Source: Liolophura sinensis
Taxonomy: Eukaryota > Mollusca > Polyplacophora > Chitonida > Chitonidae
DNA length: 64,000 nt
NCBI RefSeq assembly: GCF_032854445.1
Contig: NW_027018083.1
Location: forward strand, 1-64,000
Direction: 5' to 3'
This document shows positions 10,901 to 23,354 of the stretch, in pieces; position 1 is the stretch's first letter; every line of letters starts with the position of its first letter. Under the pieces are notes generated by a model. It was not told the DNA's origin, searched no databases, and saw only the letters and a list, made by a program, of their open reading frames with translations. Made by a program: the position numbers and the translations under genes.

Positions 10901-12353
10901 GCCCAGCAACGGCTCTTACTCCATGGGGAAAACCAGGGAAATTTGCAATTTTTTAAACAGCTGCCGATGCCTGGGCCATTTCCGCATCTTTTAGAACCTT
11001 ATTGATGTGGGTCAGTGATCAGTTGTACTTTTTACAGCAGACTGTATCTAGTACTTTGTGTTTTTTATGTACAAATGGTGTGGTTTTTCTACACGTAGAT
11101 AAAGACATTGAAATTGTCTTGGACTTAAAAGTAAGACAATTGCTGGATGAGTTAAATGGGCTTAGCCCAAAGATTTGACGTCTTCTGGGCTACCGAAGGG
11201 CACATAACGTATAGTTAAAAGTTGAATATAGTAACGACCAGTCTCGATTGTGCATAGTACAGTGTATCCGATTTCAATTAACAAAAAGACCAGGCAAAAA
11301 TGCAAAAGTGGAAAAACTGTTCCAGTGCTGCTGGTAAGAGGCTAATCCGACGTATTTTGTCACGAGAAATCGAATGGTGCAAACCGCGTTGCTCTCCGAC
11401 CAATACTTTTGGCTGTAGCCACAATTGAATGATCATTGATGTCATAGTCACGTGCCCAGCAACGGCTCTTACTCCATGGAAACCAGGAAATTTGCAATTT
11501 TTTAAACAGCTGCCGATGCCTGGCCCAATTCCGCATCTTTTAGAACCTTATAGATGTGGTTCAGTGATCAGTTGTACTTTTTACAGCAGACTGTATCTAG
11601 TACATTGTGTTTTTTATGTACGAATGGTGTGGTTTTTCTACACGTAGATAAAGACATTGAAATTGTCTTGGACTTAAAAGTAAGACAATTGCTGGATGAG
11701 TTAATGGGCTTAGCCCAAAGATTTAACGTCTTCTGGGCTACCGAAGGGCACATAACGTATAGTTAAAAGTTGAATATAGTAACGACCAGTCGCGATTGTG
11801 CATAGTACAGTGTATCCGATTTCAATTAACAAAAAGACCAGGCAAAAATGCAAAAGTGGAAAAACTGTTCCAGTGCTGCTGGTAAGAGGCTATTCCGACG
11901 TATTTTGTCACGAGAAATCGAATGGTGCAAACCGCGTTGCTCTCCGACCAATACTTTTGGCTGTAGCGACAATTGAATGATCATTGATGTCATAGTCACG
12001 TGCCCAGCAACGGCTCTTACTCCCTGGATACCAGGGAAAATTGCAATTTTTTAAACAGCTGCCGATGCCTGGGCCAATTCCGCATCTTTTAGAACCTTAT
12101 TGATGTGGTTCAGTGATCAGTTGTTCTTTTTACAGCAGACTGTATCTAGTACCTTGTGTTTTTTTATGTACAAATGGTGTGGTTTTTCTACACGTAGATA
12201 AAGACATTGAGATTGTCTTGGACTTAAAAGTAAGACAATTGCTGGATGAGTTAAATGGGCTTAGCCCAAAGATTTGACGTCTTCTGGGCTACAGAAGGGC
12301 ACATAACGTATAGTTAAAAGTTGAATATAGTAACGACCAGTCGCGATTGTGCA
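7946..12353 (+). repeat. Units 15-22, mixed variants with small indels
   Basis: Landmarks are at 8259, 8808, 9364, 9915, 10462, 11017, 11566 and 12115. Unit 17 has a 5-bp duplication (GAGCATTGCATTG) near 9222-9236. Units 18, 19 and 22 share GTTGTTCTTTTTAC in place of GTTGTACTTTTTAC. Unit 20 is the most divergent here, with TTTGTGCTGTAGCC near 10855 and CCATGGGGAAAACC near 10921. No gene is present. Confidence 0.88.
9220..9238 (+). other. 5-bp tandem duplication in unit 17
   Basis: Where other units read ATGATCATTGATG, this one reads ATGAGCATTGCATTGATG. The extra five bases duplicate CATTG, and a neighbouring T is changed to G, destroying the AATGATCATT palindrome. It accounts for the 556-bp spacing to the previous landmark. 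It occurs once in the window. Confidence 0.85.
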
Positions 12354-14010
12354 TAGTACAGTGTATCCGATTTCAGTTAACAAAAAGACCAAACAAAAAT
12401 GCAAAAGTGGAAAAAACTGTTCCAGTGCTGCTGGTAAGAGGCTAATCCGACGTATTTTGTGACGAGAAATCGAATGGTGCAAACCGCGTTGCTCTCCGAC
12501 CAATACTTTTGGCTGTAGCCACAATTGAATGATCATTGATGTCATAGTCACGTGCCCAGCAACGGCTCTTACTCCATGGAAACCAGGGAAATTTGCAATT
12601 TTTTAAACATCTGCCGATGCCTGGGCCAATTCCGCATCTTTTAGAACCTTATTGATGTGGTTCAGTGATCAGTTGTACTTTTTACAGCAGACTGTATCTA
12701 GTACATTGTGTTTTTTATGTACAAATGGTGTGGTTTTTCTACACGTAGATAAAGACATTGAGATTGTCTTGGACTTAGAGTTAAGACAATTGCTGGGTGA
12801 GTTAAATGGGCTTAGCCCAAAGATTTGACGTCTTCTGGCTACCGAAGGGCACATAACTTACAGTCAAAAGTTGAATATAGTAATGACCAGTCGCGATTGT
12901 ACATAGTAGATTGTATCCGATTTCAAATTAACAAAAAGACCAGGCAAAAATGCAAAAGTGGAAAAACTGTTCCAGTGCTGCTGGTAAGAGGCTAATCCGA
13001 CGTATTTTGTCACGAGAAATCGAATGGTGCAAACCGCGTTGCTCTCCGACCAATACTTTTGGCTGTAGCGACAATTGAATGATCATTGATGTCATAGTCA
13101 CGTGCCCAGCAACGGCTCTTACTCCATGGAAACCAGGGAAATTTGCAATTTTTTAAACAGCTGCCGATGCCTGGGCCAATTCCGCATCTTTTAGAACCTT
13201 ATTGATGTGGTTCAGTGATCAGTTGTACTTTTTACAGCAGACTGTATCTAGTACATTGTGTTTTTTATGTACAAATGGTGTGGTTTTTTCTACACGTAGA
13301 TAAAGACATTGAGATTGTCTTGGACTTAGAGTTAAGACAATTGCTGGGTGAGTTAAATGGGCTTAGCCCAAAGATTTGACGTCTTCTGGGCTACAGAAGG
13401 GCACATAACTTACAGTCAAAAGTTGAATATAGTAATGACCAGTCGCGATTGTACATAGTAGATTGTATCCGATTTCAAATTAACAAAAAGACCAGGCAAA
13501 AATGCAACAAAAGTGGAAAAAACTGTTCCAGTGCTGCTGGTAAGAGGCTAATCCGACGTATTTTGTCACGAGAAATCGAATGGTGCAAACCGCGTTGCTC
13601 TCCGACCAATACTTTTGGCTGTAGCGACAATTGAATGATCATTGATGTCATAGTCACGTGCCCAGCAACGGCTCTTACTCCATGGAAACCAGGGAAATTT
13701 GCAATTTTTTAAACAGCTGCCGATGCCTGGGCCAATTCCGCATCTTTTAGAACCTTATTGATGTGGTTCAGTGATCAGTTGTACTTTTTACAGCAGACTG
13801 TATCTAGTACATTGTGTTTTTTATGTACAAATGGTGTGGTTTTTCTACACGTAGATAAAGACATTGAGATTGTCTTGGACTTAGAGTTAAGACAATTGCT
13901 GGGTGAGTTAAATGGGCTTAGCCCAAAGATTTGACGTCTTCTGGGCTACAGAAGGGCACATAACTTACAGTCAAAAGTTGAATATAGTAATGACCAGTCG
14001 CGATTGTACA
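12354..14010 (+). repeat. Three near-identical units (23-25) marked by CTTAGAGTTAAG
   Basis: Landmarks are at 12667, 13217 and 13772. All three carry CTTAGAGTTAAG where other units have CTTAAAAGTAAG or CTTAGAAGTAAG. The marker occurs once more, in unit 33 (17857-18406). This looks like amplification of one unit followed by transfer of a copy 4.6 kb downstream. Unit 25 has an extra AAC in ATGCAACAAAAGTGG near 13505. Confidence 0.85.
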
Positions 14011-15657
14011 TAGTAGATTGTATCCGATTTCAAATTAACAAAAAGACCAGGCAAAAATGCAAAAGTGGAAAAACTGTTCCAGTGCTGCTGGTAAGAGGCT
14101 AATCCGACGTATTTTGTCACGAGAAATCGAATGGTGCAAACCGCGTTGCTCTCCGACCAATACTTTTGGCTGTAGCGACAATTGAATGATAATTGATGTC
14201 ATAGTCACGTGCCCAGCAACGGCTCTTACTCCATGGAAACCAGGGAAATTTGCAATTTTTTAAACAGCTGCCGATGCCTGGGCCAATTCCGCATCTTTTA
14301 GAGCCTTATTGATGTGGTTCAGTGATCAGTTGTACTTTTTACAGCAGACTGTATCTAGTACATTGTGTTTTTTATGTACAAATGGTGTGGTTTTTCTACA
14401 CGTAGATAAAGACATTGAGATTGTCTTGGACTTAGAAGTAAGACAATTGCTGGTGAGTTAAATGGGCTTAGCCCAAAGATTTGACGTCTTCTGGGCTACA
14501 GAAGGGCACATAACTTACAGTCAAAAGTTGAATATAGTAATGACCAGTCGCGATTGTACATAGTACAGTGTAGCCGATTTCAATTAACAAAAAGACCAGG
14601 CAAAAATGCAAAAGTGGAAAAACTGTTCCAGTGCTACTGGTAAGAGGCTAATCCGACGTATTTTGTCACGAGAAATCGAATGGTGCAAACCGCGTTGCTC
14701 TCCGACCAATACTTTTGGCTGTAGCCACAATTGAATGATCATTGATGTCATAGTCACGTGCCCAGCAACGGCTCTTACTCCATGGAAACCAGGGAATATG
14801 CAATTTTTTAACAGCTGCTGATGCCTGGCCCAATTCTGCATCTATTAGAACCTTATAGATGTGGTTCAGTGATCAGTTGTACTTTTTACAGCAGACTGTA
14901 TCTAGTACATTGTGTTTTTTATGTACGAATGGTGTGGTTTTTCTACACGTAGATAAAGACATTGAGATTGTCTTGGACTTAAAAGTAAGACAATTGCTGG
15001 GTGAGTTAAATGGGCTTAGCCCAAAGATTTGACGTCTTCTGGGCTACAGAAGGGCACATAATTTATAGTCAAAAGTTGAATATAGTAATGAACAGTCGCG
15101 ATTGTACATAGTAGATTGTATCCGATTTCAAATTAACAAAAAGACCAGGCAAAAATGCAAAAGTGGAAAAACTGTTCCAGTGCTGCTGGTAAGAGGCTAA
15201 TCCGACGTATTTTGTCACGAGAAATCGAATGGTGCAAACCGTGTTGCTCTCCGACCAATACTTTTGGCTGTAGCGACAATTGAATGATCATTGATGTCAT
15301 AGTCACGTGCCCAGCAACGGCTCTTACTCCATGGAAACCAGGGAAATATGCAATTTTTTAACAGCTGCCGATGCCTGGCCCAATTCTGCATCTATTAGAA
15401 CCTTATAGATGTGGTTCAGTGATCAGTTGTACTTTTTACAGCAGACTGTATCTAGTACATTGTGTTTTTTATGTACGAATGGTGTGGTTTTTCTACACGT
15501 AGATAAAGACATTGAGATTGTCTTGGACTTAAAAGTAAGACAATTGCTGGGTGAGTTAAATGGGCTTAGCCAAAGATTTGACGTCTTCTGGGCTACAGAA
15601 GGGCACATAACTTATAGTCAAAAGTTGAATATAGTAATGACCAGTCGCGATTGTACA
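14011..15657 (+). repeat. Units 26-28
   Basis: Landmarks are at 14324, 14871 and 15421. Unit 26 lacks one G (GCTGGTGAG near 14451). Unit 27 has GTGCTACTGG and GCTGCTGATGCC; GCTGCTGATGCC reappears in unit 36 near 19760. Unit 28 carries GAACAGTCGCG near 15090, also seen in unit 37 near 20037. Those two pairs suggest that units 27-28 and 36-37 share a source. No gene is present. Confidence 0.85.
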
Positions 15658-16756
15658 TAGTAGATTGTATCCGATTTCAAATTAACAAAAAGACCAGGCA
15701 AAAATGCAAAAGTGGAAAAACTGTTCCAGTGCTGCTGGTAAGAGGCTAATCCGACGTATTTTGTCACGAGAAATCGAATGGTGCAAACCGCGTTGCTCTC
15801 CGACCAATACTTTTGGCTGTAGCGACAATTGAATGATCATAGTCATAGTCACGTGCCCAGCAACGGCTCTTACTCCAGGGAAACCAGAGAAATTTGCAAT
15901 TTTTTAAACAGCTGCCGATGCCTGGGCCAATTCCGCATCTTTTAGAACCTTATTGATGTGGTTCAGTGATCAGTTGTACTTTTTACAGCAGACTGTATCT
16001 AGTACATTGTGTTTTTTATGTACAAATGGTGTGGTTTTTCCACACGTAGATAAAGACATTGAGATTGTCTTGGACTTAGAAGTAAGACAATTGCTGGGTG
16101 AGTTAAATGGGCTTAGCCCAAAGATTTGACGTCTTCTGGGCTACAGAAGGGCACATAACTTACAGTCAAAAGTTGAATATAGTAATGACCAGTCGCGATT
16201 GTACATAGTAGATTTTATCCGATTTCAAATTAACAAAAAGACCAGGCAAAAATGCAAAAGTGGAAAAACTGTTCCAGTGCTGCTGGTAAGAGGCTAATCC
16301 GACGTATTTTGTCACGAGAAATCGAATGGTGCAAACCGCGTTGCTCTCCGACCAATACTTTTGGCTGTAGCCACAACTGAATGATCATTGATGTCATAGT
16401 CACGTGCCTAGCAACGGCTCTTACTCCATGGAAACCAGGGAAATTTGCAATTTTTTAAACAGCTGCCGATGCCTGGCCCAATTCCGCATCTATTAGAACC
16501 TTATAGATGTGGTTCAGTGATCAGTTGTACTTTTTACAGCAGACTGTATCTAGTACATTGTGTTTATTATGTACGAATGGTGTGGTTTTTCTACACGTAG
16601 ATAAAGACATTGAAATTGTCTTGGATTTAAAAGTAAGACAATTGCTGGATGAGTTAAATGGGCTTAGCCCAAAGATTTGACGTCTTCTGGGCTACAGAAG
16701 GGCACATAACGTATAGTTAAAAGTTGAATATAGTAACGACCAGTCTCGATTGTGCA
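15658..16756 (+). repeat. Two-unit block D, copy 1 (units 29-30)
   Basis: Landmarks are at 15968 and 16519. Shared private markers with copy 2 are GATCATAGTCATAG (15835 and 18585), TTTTTCCACACG, GCCACAACTGAATG and GTGTTTATTATG. Both copies are 1099 bp, 2749 bp apart. By eye I find about four substitutions between them: CCAGGG/CCATGG, CAGAGA/CAGGGA, GATTTTATCC/GATTGTATCC and GGATTT/GGACTT. Confidence 0.88.
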
Positions 16757-18406
16757 TAGTACAGTGTATCCGATTTCAATTAACAAAAAGACCAGGCAAA
16801 AATGCAAAAGTGGAAAAACTGTTCCACTGCTGCTGGTAAGAGGCTAATCCGACGTATTTTGTCACGAGAAATCGAATGGTGCAAACCGCGTTGCTCTCCG
16901 ACCAATACTTTTGGCTGTAGCGACAATTGAATGATCATTGATGTCATAGTCACGTGCCTAGCAACGGCTCTTACTCCATGGAAACCAGGGAAATTTGCAG
17001 TTTTTTAAACAGCTGCCGATGCCTGGCCCAATTCCGCATCTATTAGAACCTTATAGATGTGGTTCAGTGATCAGTTGTACTTTTTACAGCAGACTGTATC
17101 TAGTACATTGTGTTTATTATGTACGAATGGTGTGGTTTTTCTACACGTAGATAAAGACATTGAAATTGTCTTGGACTTAAAAGTAAGACAATTGCTGGAT
17201 GAGTTAAATGGGCTTAGCCCAAAGATTTGAAGTCTTCTGGGCTACCGAAGGGCACATAACGTATAGTTAAAAGTTGAATATAGTAACGACCAGTCTCGAT
17301 TGTGCATAGTACAGTGTATCCGATTTCAATTAACAAAAAGACCAGGCAAAAATGCAAAAGTGGAAAAACTGTTCCAGTGCTGCTGGTAAGAGGCTAATCC
17401 GACGTATTTTGTCACGAGAAATCGAATGGTGCAAACCGCGTTGCTCTCCGACCAATACTTTTGGCTGTAGCCACAATTGAATGATCATTGATGTCATAGT
17501 CACGTGCCTAGCAACGGCTCTTACTCCATGGAAACCAGGGAAATTTGCAATTTTTTAAACAGCTGCCGATGCCTGGGCCATTTCCGCATCTTTCAGAACG
17601 TTATTGATGTGCGTCAGTGATCAGTTGTACTTTTTACAGCAGACTGTATCTAGTACATTGTGTTTTTTATGTACGAATGGTGTGGTTTTTCTACACGTAG
17701 ATAAAGACATTGAGATTGTCTTGGACTTAAAAGTAAGACAATTGCTGGATGAGTTAAATGGGCTGAGCCCAAAGATTTGACGTCTTCTGGGCTACCGAAG
17801 GGCACATAACGTATAGTTAAAAGTTGAATATAGTAACGACCAGTCGCGATTGTGCATAGTACAGTGTATCCGATTTCAATTAACAAAAAGACCAAACAAA
17901 AATGCAAAAGTGGAAAAACTGTTCCAGTGCTGTTGGTAAGAGGCTAATCCGACGTATTTTGTCACGAGAAATCGAATGGTGCAAACCGCGTTGCTCTCCG
18001 ACCAATACTTTTGGCTGTAGCGACAATTGAATGATCATTGATGTCATAGTCACGTGCCCAGCAACGGCTCTTACTCCATGGAAACCAGGGAAATTTGCAA
18101 TTTTTTAAACAGCTGCCGATGCCTGGGCCAATTCCGCATCTTTTAGAACCTTATTGATGTGGTTCAGTGATCAGTTGTACTTTTTACAGCAGACTGTATC
18201 TAGTACATTGTGTTTTTTATGTACAAATGGTGTGGTTTTTCTACACGTAGATAAAGACATTGAGATTGTCTTGGACTTAGAGTTAAGACAATTGCTGGGT
18301 GAGTTAAATGGGCTTAGCCCAAAGATTTGACGTCTTCTGGGCTACAGAAGGGCACATAACTTACAGTCAAAAGTTGAATATAGTAATGACCAGTCGCGAT
18401 TGTACA
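16757..18406 (+). repeat. Units 31-33 between the two D blocks
   Basis: Landmarks are at 17069, 17619 and 18169. Unit 31 is a further relative of unit 30 (GTGTTTATTATG). Unit 32 carries TTTCAGAACG, unique in the window, and GGGCTGAGCCC, which also occurs in unit 45. Unit 33 (17857-18406) carries the CTTAGAGTTAAG marker of units 23-25. No gene is present. Confidence 0.85.
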
Positions 18407-19505
18407 TAGTAGATTGTATCCGATTTCAAATTAACAAAAAGACCAGGCAAAAATGCAAAAGTGGAAAAACTGTTCCAGTGCTGCTGGTAAGAGGCTAATC
18501 CGACGTATTTTGTCACGAGAAATCGAATGGTGCAAACCGCGTTGCTCTCCGACCAATACTTTTGGCTGTAGCGACAATTGAATGATCATAGTCATAGTCA
18601 CGTGCCCAGCAACGGCTCTTACTCCATGGAAACCAGGGAAATTTGCAATTTTTTAAACAGCTGCCGATGCCTGGGCCAATTCCGCATCTTTTAGAACCTT
18701 ATTGATGTGGTTCAGTGATCAGTTGTACTTTTTACAGCAGACTGTATCTAGTACATTGTGTTTTTTATGTACAAATGGTGTGGTTTTTCCACACGTAGAT
18801 AAAGACATTGAGATTGTCTTGGACTTAGAAGTAAGACAATTGCTGGGTGAGTTAAATGGGCTTAGCCCAAAGATTTGACGTCTTCTGGGCTACAGAAGGG
18901 CACATAACTTACAGTCAAAAGTTGAATATAGTAATGACCAGTCGCGATTGTACATAGTAGATTGTATCCGATTTCAAATTAACAAAAAGACCAGGCAAAA
19001 ATGCAAAAGTGGAAAAACTGTTCCAGTGCTGCTGGTAAGAGGCTAATCCGACGTATTTTGTCACGAGAAATCGAATGGTGCAAACCGCGTTGCTCTCCGA
19101 CCAATACTTTTGGCTGTAGCCACAACTGAATGATCATTGATGTCATAGTCACGTGCCTAGCAACGGCTCTTACTCCATGGAAACCAGGGAAATTTGCAAT
19201 TTTTTAAACAGCTGCCGATGCCTGGCCCAATTCCGCATCTATTAGAACCTTATAGATGTGGTTCAGTGATCAGTTGTACTTTTTACAGCAGACTGTATCT
19301 AGTACATTGTGTTTATTATGTACGAATGGTGTGGTTTTTCTACACGTAGATAAAGACATTGAAATTGTCTTGGACTTAAAAGTAAGACAATTGCTGGATG
19401 AGTTAAATGGGCTTAGCCCAAAGATTTGACGTCTTCTGGGCTACAGAAGGGCACATAACGTATAGTTAAAAGTTGAATATAGTAACGACCAGTCTCGATT
19501 GTGCA
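18407..19505 (+). repeat. Two-unit block D, copy 2 (units 34-35)
   Basis: Landmarks are at 18717 and 19268. The length is the same as copy 1 (1099 bp) with the same private markers: GATCATAGTCATAG, TTTTTCCACACG, GCCACAACTGAATG and GTGTTTATTATG. Copy 2 keeps the common states CCATGG and GATTGTATCC where copy 1 has private changes. Copy 2 is therefore closer to the ancestral block. Confidence 0.88.
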
Positions 19506-21151
19506 TAGTACAGTGTATCCGATTTCAATTAACAAAAAGACCAGGCAAAAATGCAAAAGTGGAAAAACTGTTCCAGTGCTGCTAGTAAGAGGCTAATCCG
19601 ACGTATTTTGTCACGAGAAATCGAATGGTGCAAACCGCGTTGCTCTCCGACCAATACTTTTGGCTGTAGCGACAATTGAATGATCATTGATGTCATAGTC
19701 ACGTGCCCAGCAACGGCTCTTACTCCATGGAAACCAGGGAAATATGCAATTTTTTAACAGCTGCTGATGCCTGGCCCAATTCTGCATCTATTAGAAACTT
19801 ATAGATGTGGTTCAGTGATCAGTTGTACTTTTTACAGCAGACTGTATCTAGTACATTGTGTTTTTTATGTACGAATGGTGTGGTTTTTCTACACGTAGAT
19901 AAAGACATTGAGATTGTCTTGGACTTAAAAGTAAGACAATTGCTGGGTGAGTTAAATGGGCTTAGCCCAAAGATTTGACGTCTTCTGGGCTACAGAAGGA
20001 CACATAACTTATAGTCAAAAGTTGAATATAGTAATGAACAGTCGCGATTGTACATAGTAGATTGTATCCGATTTCAAATTAACAAAAAGACCAGGCAAAA
20101 ATGCAAAAGTGAACTGTTCCAGTGCTGCTGGTAAGAGGCTAATCCGACGTATTTTGTCACGAGAAATCGAATGGTGCAAACCGCGTTGCTCTCCGACCAA
20201 TACTTTTGGCTGTAGCGACAATTGAATGATCATTGATGTCATAGTCACGTGCCCAGCAACGGCTCTTACTCCATGGAAACCAGGGAAATTTGCAATTTTT
20301 TAAACAGCTGCCGATGCCTGGGCCAATTCCGCATCTTTTAGAACCTTATTGATGTGGTTCAGTGATCAGTTGTACTTTTTACAGCAGACTGTATCTAGTA
20401 CATTGTGTTTTTTATGTACGAATGGTGTGGTTTTTCTACACGTAGATAAAGACATTGAGATTGTCTTGCACTTAAAAGTAAGACAATTGCTGGATGAGTT
20501 AAATGGGCTTAGCCCAAAGATTTGAAGTCTTCTGGGCTACCGAAGGGCACATAACGTATAGTTAAAAGTTGAATATAGTAATGACCAGTCGCGATTGTGC
20601 ATAGTACAGTGTATCCGATTTCAATTAACAAAAAGACCAGGCAAAAATGCAAAAGTGTAAAAACTGTTCCAGTGCTGCTGGTAAGAGGCTAATCCGACGT
20701 ATTTTGTCACGAGAAATCGAATGGTGCAAACCGCGTTGCTCTCCGACCAATACTTTTGGCTGTAGCGACAATTGAATGATCATTGATGTCATAGTCACGT
20801 GCCCAGCAACGGCTCTTACTCCATGGAAACCAGGGAAATTTGCAATTTTTTAAACAGCTGCCGATGCCTGGGCCAATTCCGCATCTTTTAGAACTTTATT
20901 GATGTGGTTCAGTGATCAGTTGTACTTTTTACAGCAGACTGTATCTAGTACATTGTGTTTTTTATGTACAAATGGTGTGGTTTTTCTACACGTAGATAAA
21001 GACATTGAGATTGTCTTGGACTTAGAAGTAAGACAATTGCTGGGTGAGTTAAATGGGCTTAGCCCAAAGATTTGACGTCTTCTGGGCTACAGAAGGGCAC
21101 ATAACTTACAGTCAAAAGTTGAATATAGTAATGACCAGTCGCGATTGTACA
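19506..21151 (+). repeat. Units 36-38
   Basis: Landmarks are at 19817, 20364 and 20914. Unit 36 has GCTAGTAAG, shared with units 40 and 42. Unit 37 lacks four bases in the A run (AAGTGAACTG near 20110) and has TCTTGCACTT, a marker that becomes common after 28 kb. Unit 38 has AAGTGTAAAAAC, also a right-half marker. No gene is present. Confidence 0.85.
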
Positions 21152-22253
21152 TAGTAGATTGTATTCGATTTCAAATTAACAAAAAAGACCAGGCAAAAAT
21201 GCAAAAGTGGAAAAACTGTTCCAGTGCTGCTGGTAAGAGGCTAATCCGACGTATTTTGTGACGAGAAATCGAATGGTGCAAACCGCGTTGCTCTCCGACC
21301 AATACTTTTCGCTGTAGCGACAATTGAATGATCATTGATGTCATAGTCACGTGCCTAGCAACGGCTCTTACTCCATGGAAACCAGGGAAATTTGCAATTT
21401 TTTAAACAGCTGCCGATGCCTGGCCCAATTCCGCATCTATTAGAACCTTATAGATGTGGTTCAGTGATCAGTTGTACTTTTTACAGCAGACTGTATCTAG
21501 TACATTGTGCTTATTATGTACGAATGGTGTGGTTTTTCTACACGTAGATAAAGACATTGAAATTGTCTTGGACTTAAAAGTAAGACAATTGCTGGATGAG
21601 TTAAATGGGCTTAGCCCAAAGATTTGACGTCTTCTGGGCTACAGAAGGGCACATAACGTATAGTTAAAAGTTGAATATAGTAACGACCAGTCTCGATTGT
21701 GCATAGTACAGTGTATCCGATTTCAATTAACAAAAAGACCAGGCAAAAATGCAAAAGTGGAAAAACTGTTCCAGTGCTGCTAGTAAGAGGCTAATCCGAC
21801 GTATTTTGTGACGAGAAATCGAATGGTGCAAACCGCGTTGCTCTCCGACCAATACTTTTGGCTGTAGCGACAATTGAATGATCATTGATGTCATAGTCAC
21901 GTGCCCAGCAACGGCTCTTACTCCATGGAAACCAGGGAAATTTGCAATTTTTTAAACAGCTGCCGATGCCTGGGCCATTTCCGCATCTTTTAGAACCTTA
22001 TTGATGTGCGTCAGTGATCAGTTGTACTTTTTACAGCAGACTGTATCTAGTACATTGTGTTTTTTATGTACGAATGGTGTGGTTTTTCTACACGTAGATA
22101 AAGACATTGAGATTGTCTTGGACTTAAAAGTAAGACAATTGCTGGATGAGTTAAATGGGCTTAGCCCAAAGATTTGACGTCTTCTGGGCTACAGAAGGGC
22201 ACATAACTTACAGTCAAAAGTTGAATATAGTAATGACCAGTCGCGATTGTACA
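21152..22253 (+). repeat. Dimer block E, copy 1 (units 39-40)
   Basis: Landmarks are at 21466 and 22016. Unit 39 has the TTATTATG form of the T tract (as GTGCTTATTATG) and unit 40 has GCTAGTAAG and the GTGCGTCAG form before the landmark. The next two units repeat this order, so this is a local two-unit higher-order repeat. Several sites differ between copies (for example TTTTCGCTG near 21308 in this copy), so it is older or more converted than block D. Confidence 0.75.
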
Positions 22254-23354
22254 TAGTAGATTGTATCCGATTTCAAATTAACAAAAAGACCAAACAAAAA
22301 TGCAAAAGTGGAAAAACTGTTCCAGTGCTGCTGGTAAGAGGCTAATCCGACGTATTTTGTGACGAGAAATCGAATGGTGCAAACCGCGTTGCTCTCCGAC
22401 CAATACTTTTGGCTGTAGCCACAATTGAATGATCATTGATGTCATAGTCACGTGCCCAGCAACGGCTCTTACTCCATGGAAACCAGGGAAATTTGCAATT
22501 TTTTAAACAGCTGCCGATGCCTGGCCCAATTCCGCATCTATTAGAACCTTATAGATGTGGTTCAGTGATCAGTTGTACTTTTTACAGCAGACTGTATCTA
22601 GTACATTGTGTTTATTATGTACGAATGGTGTGGTTTTTCTACACGTAGATAAAGACATTGAGATTGTCTTGGACTTAAAAGTAAGACAATTGCTGGATGA
22701 GTTAAATGGGCTTAGCCCAAAGATTTGACGTCTTCTGGGCTACCGAAGGGCACATAACGTATAGTTAAAAGTTGAATATAGTAACGACCAGTCTCGATTG
22801 TGCATAGTACAGTGTATCCGATTTCAATTAACAAAAAGACCAGGCAAAAATGCAAAAGTGGAAAAACTGTTCCAGTGCTGCTAGTAAGAGGCTAATCCGA
22901 CGTATTTTGTCACGAGAAATCGAATGATGCAAACCGCGTTGCTCTCCGACCAATACTTTTGGCTGTAGCGACAATTGAATGATCATTGATGTCATAGTCA
23001 CGTGCCCAGCAACGGCTCTTACTCCATGGAAACCAGGGAAATTTGCAATTTTTTAAACAGCTGCCGATGCCTGGGCCATTTCCGCATCTTTTAGAACCTT
23101 ATTGATGTGCGTCAGTGATCAGTTGTACTTTTTACAGCAGACTGTATCTAGTACATTGTGTTTTTTATGTACGAATGGTGTGGTTTTTCTACACGTAGAT
23201 AAAGACATTGAGATTGTCTTGGACTTAAAAGTAAGACAATTGCTGGATGAGTTAAATGGGCTTAGCCCAAAGATTTGACGTCTTCTGGGCTACCGAAGGG
23301 CACATAACGTATAGTTAAAAGTTGAATATAGTAACGACCAGTCGCGATTGTGCA
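22254..23354 (+). repeat. Dimer block E, copy 2 (units 41-42)
   Basis: Landmarks are at 22567 and 23117. It has the same two-unit order as the preceding 1.1 kb (GTGTTTATTATG in the first unit, GCTAGTAAG and GTGCGTCAG in the second). Unit 41 also carries GACCAAACAAAAATG near 22289, a marker of units 1, 3, 5, 23, 33, 51 and 68. Its junction haplotype has therefore been exchanged relative to unit 39. Confidence 0.75.
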
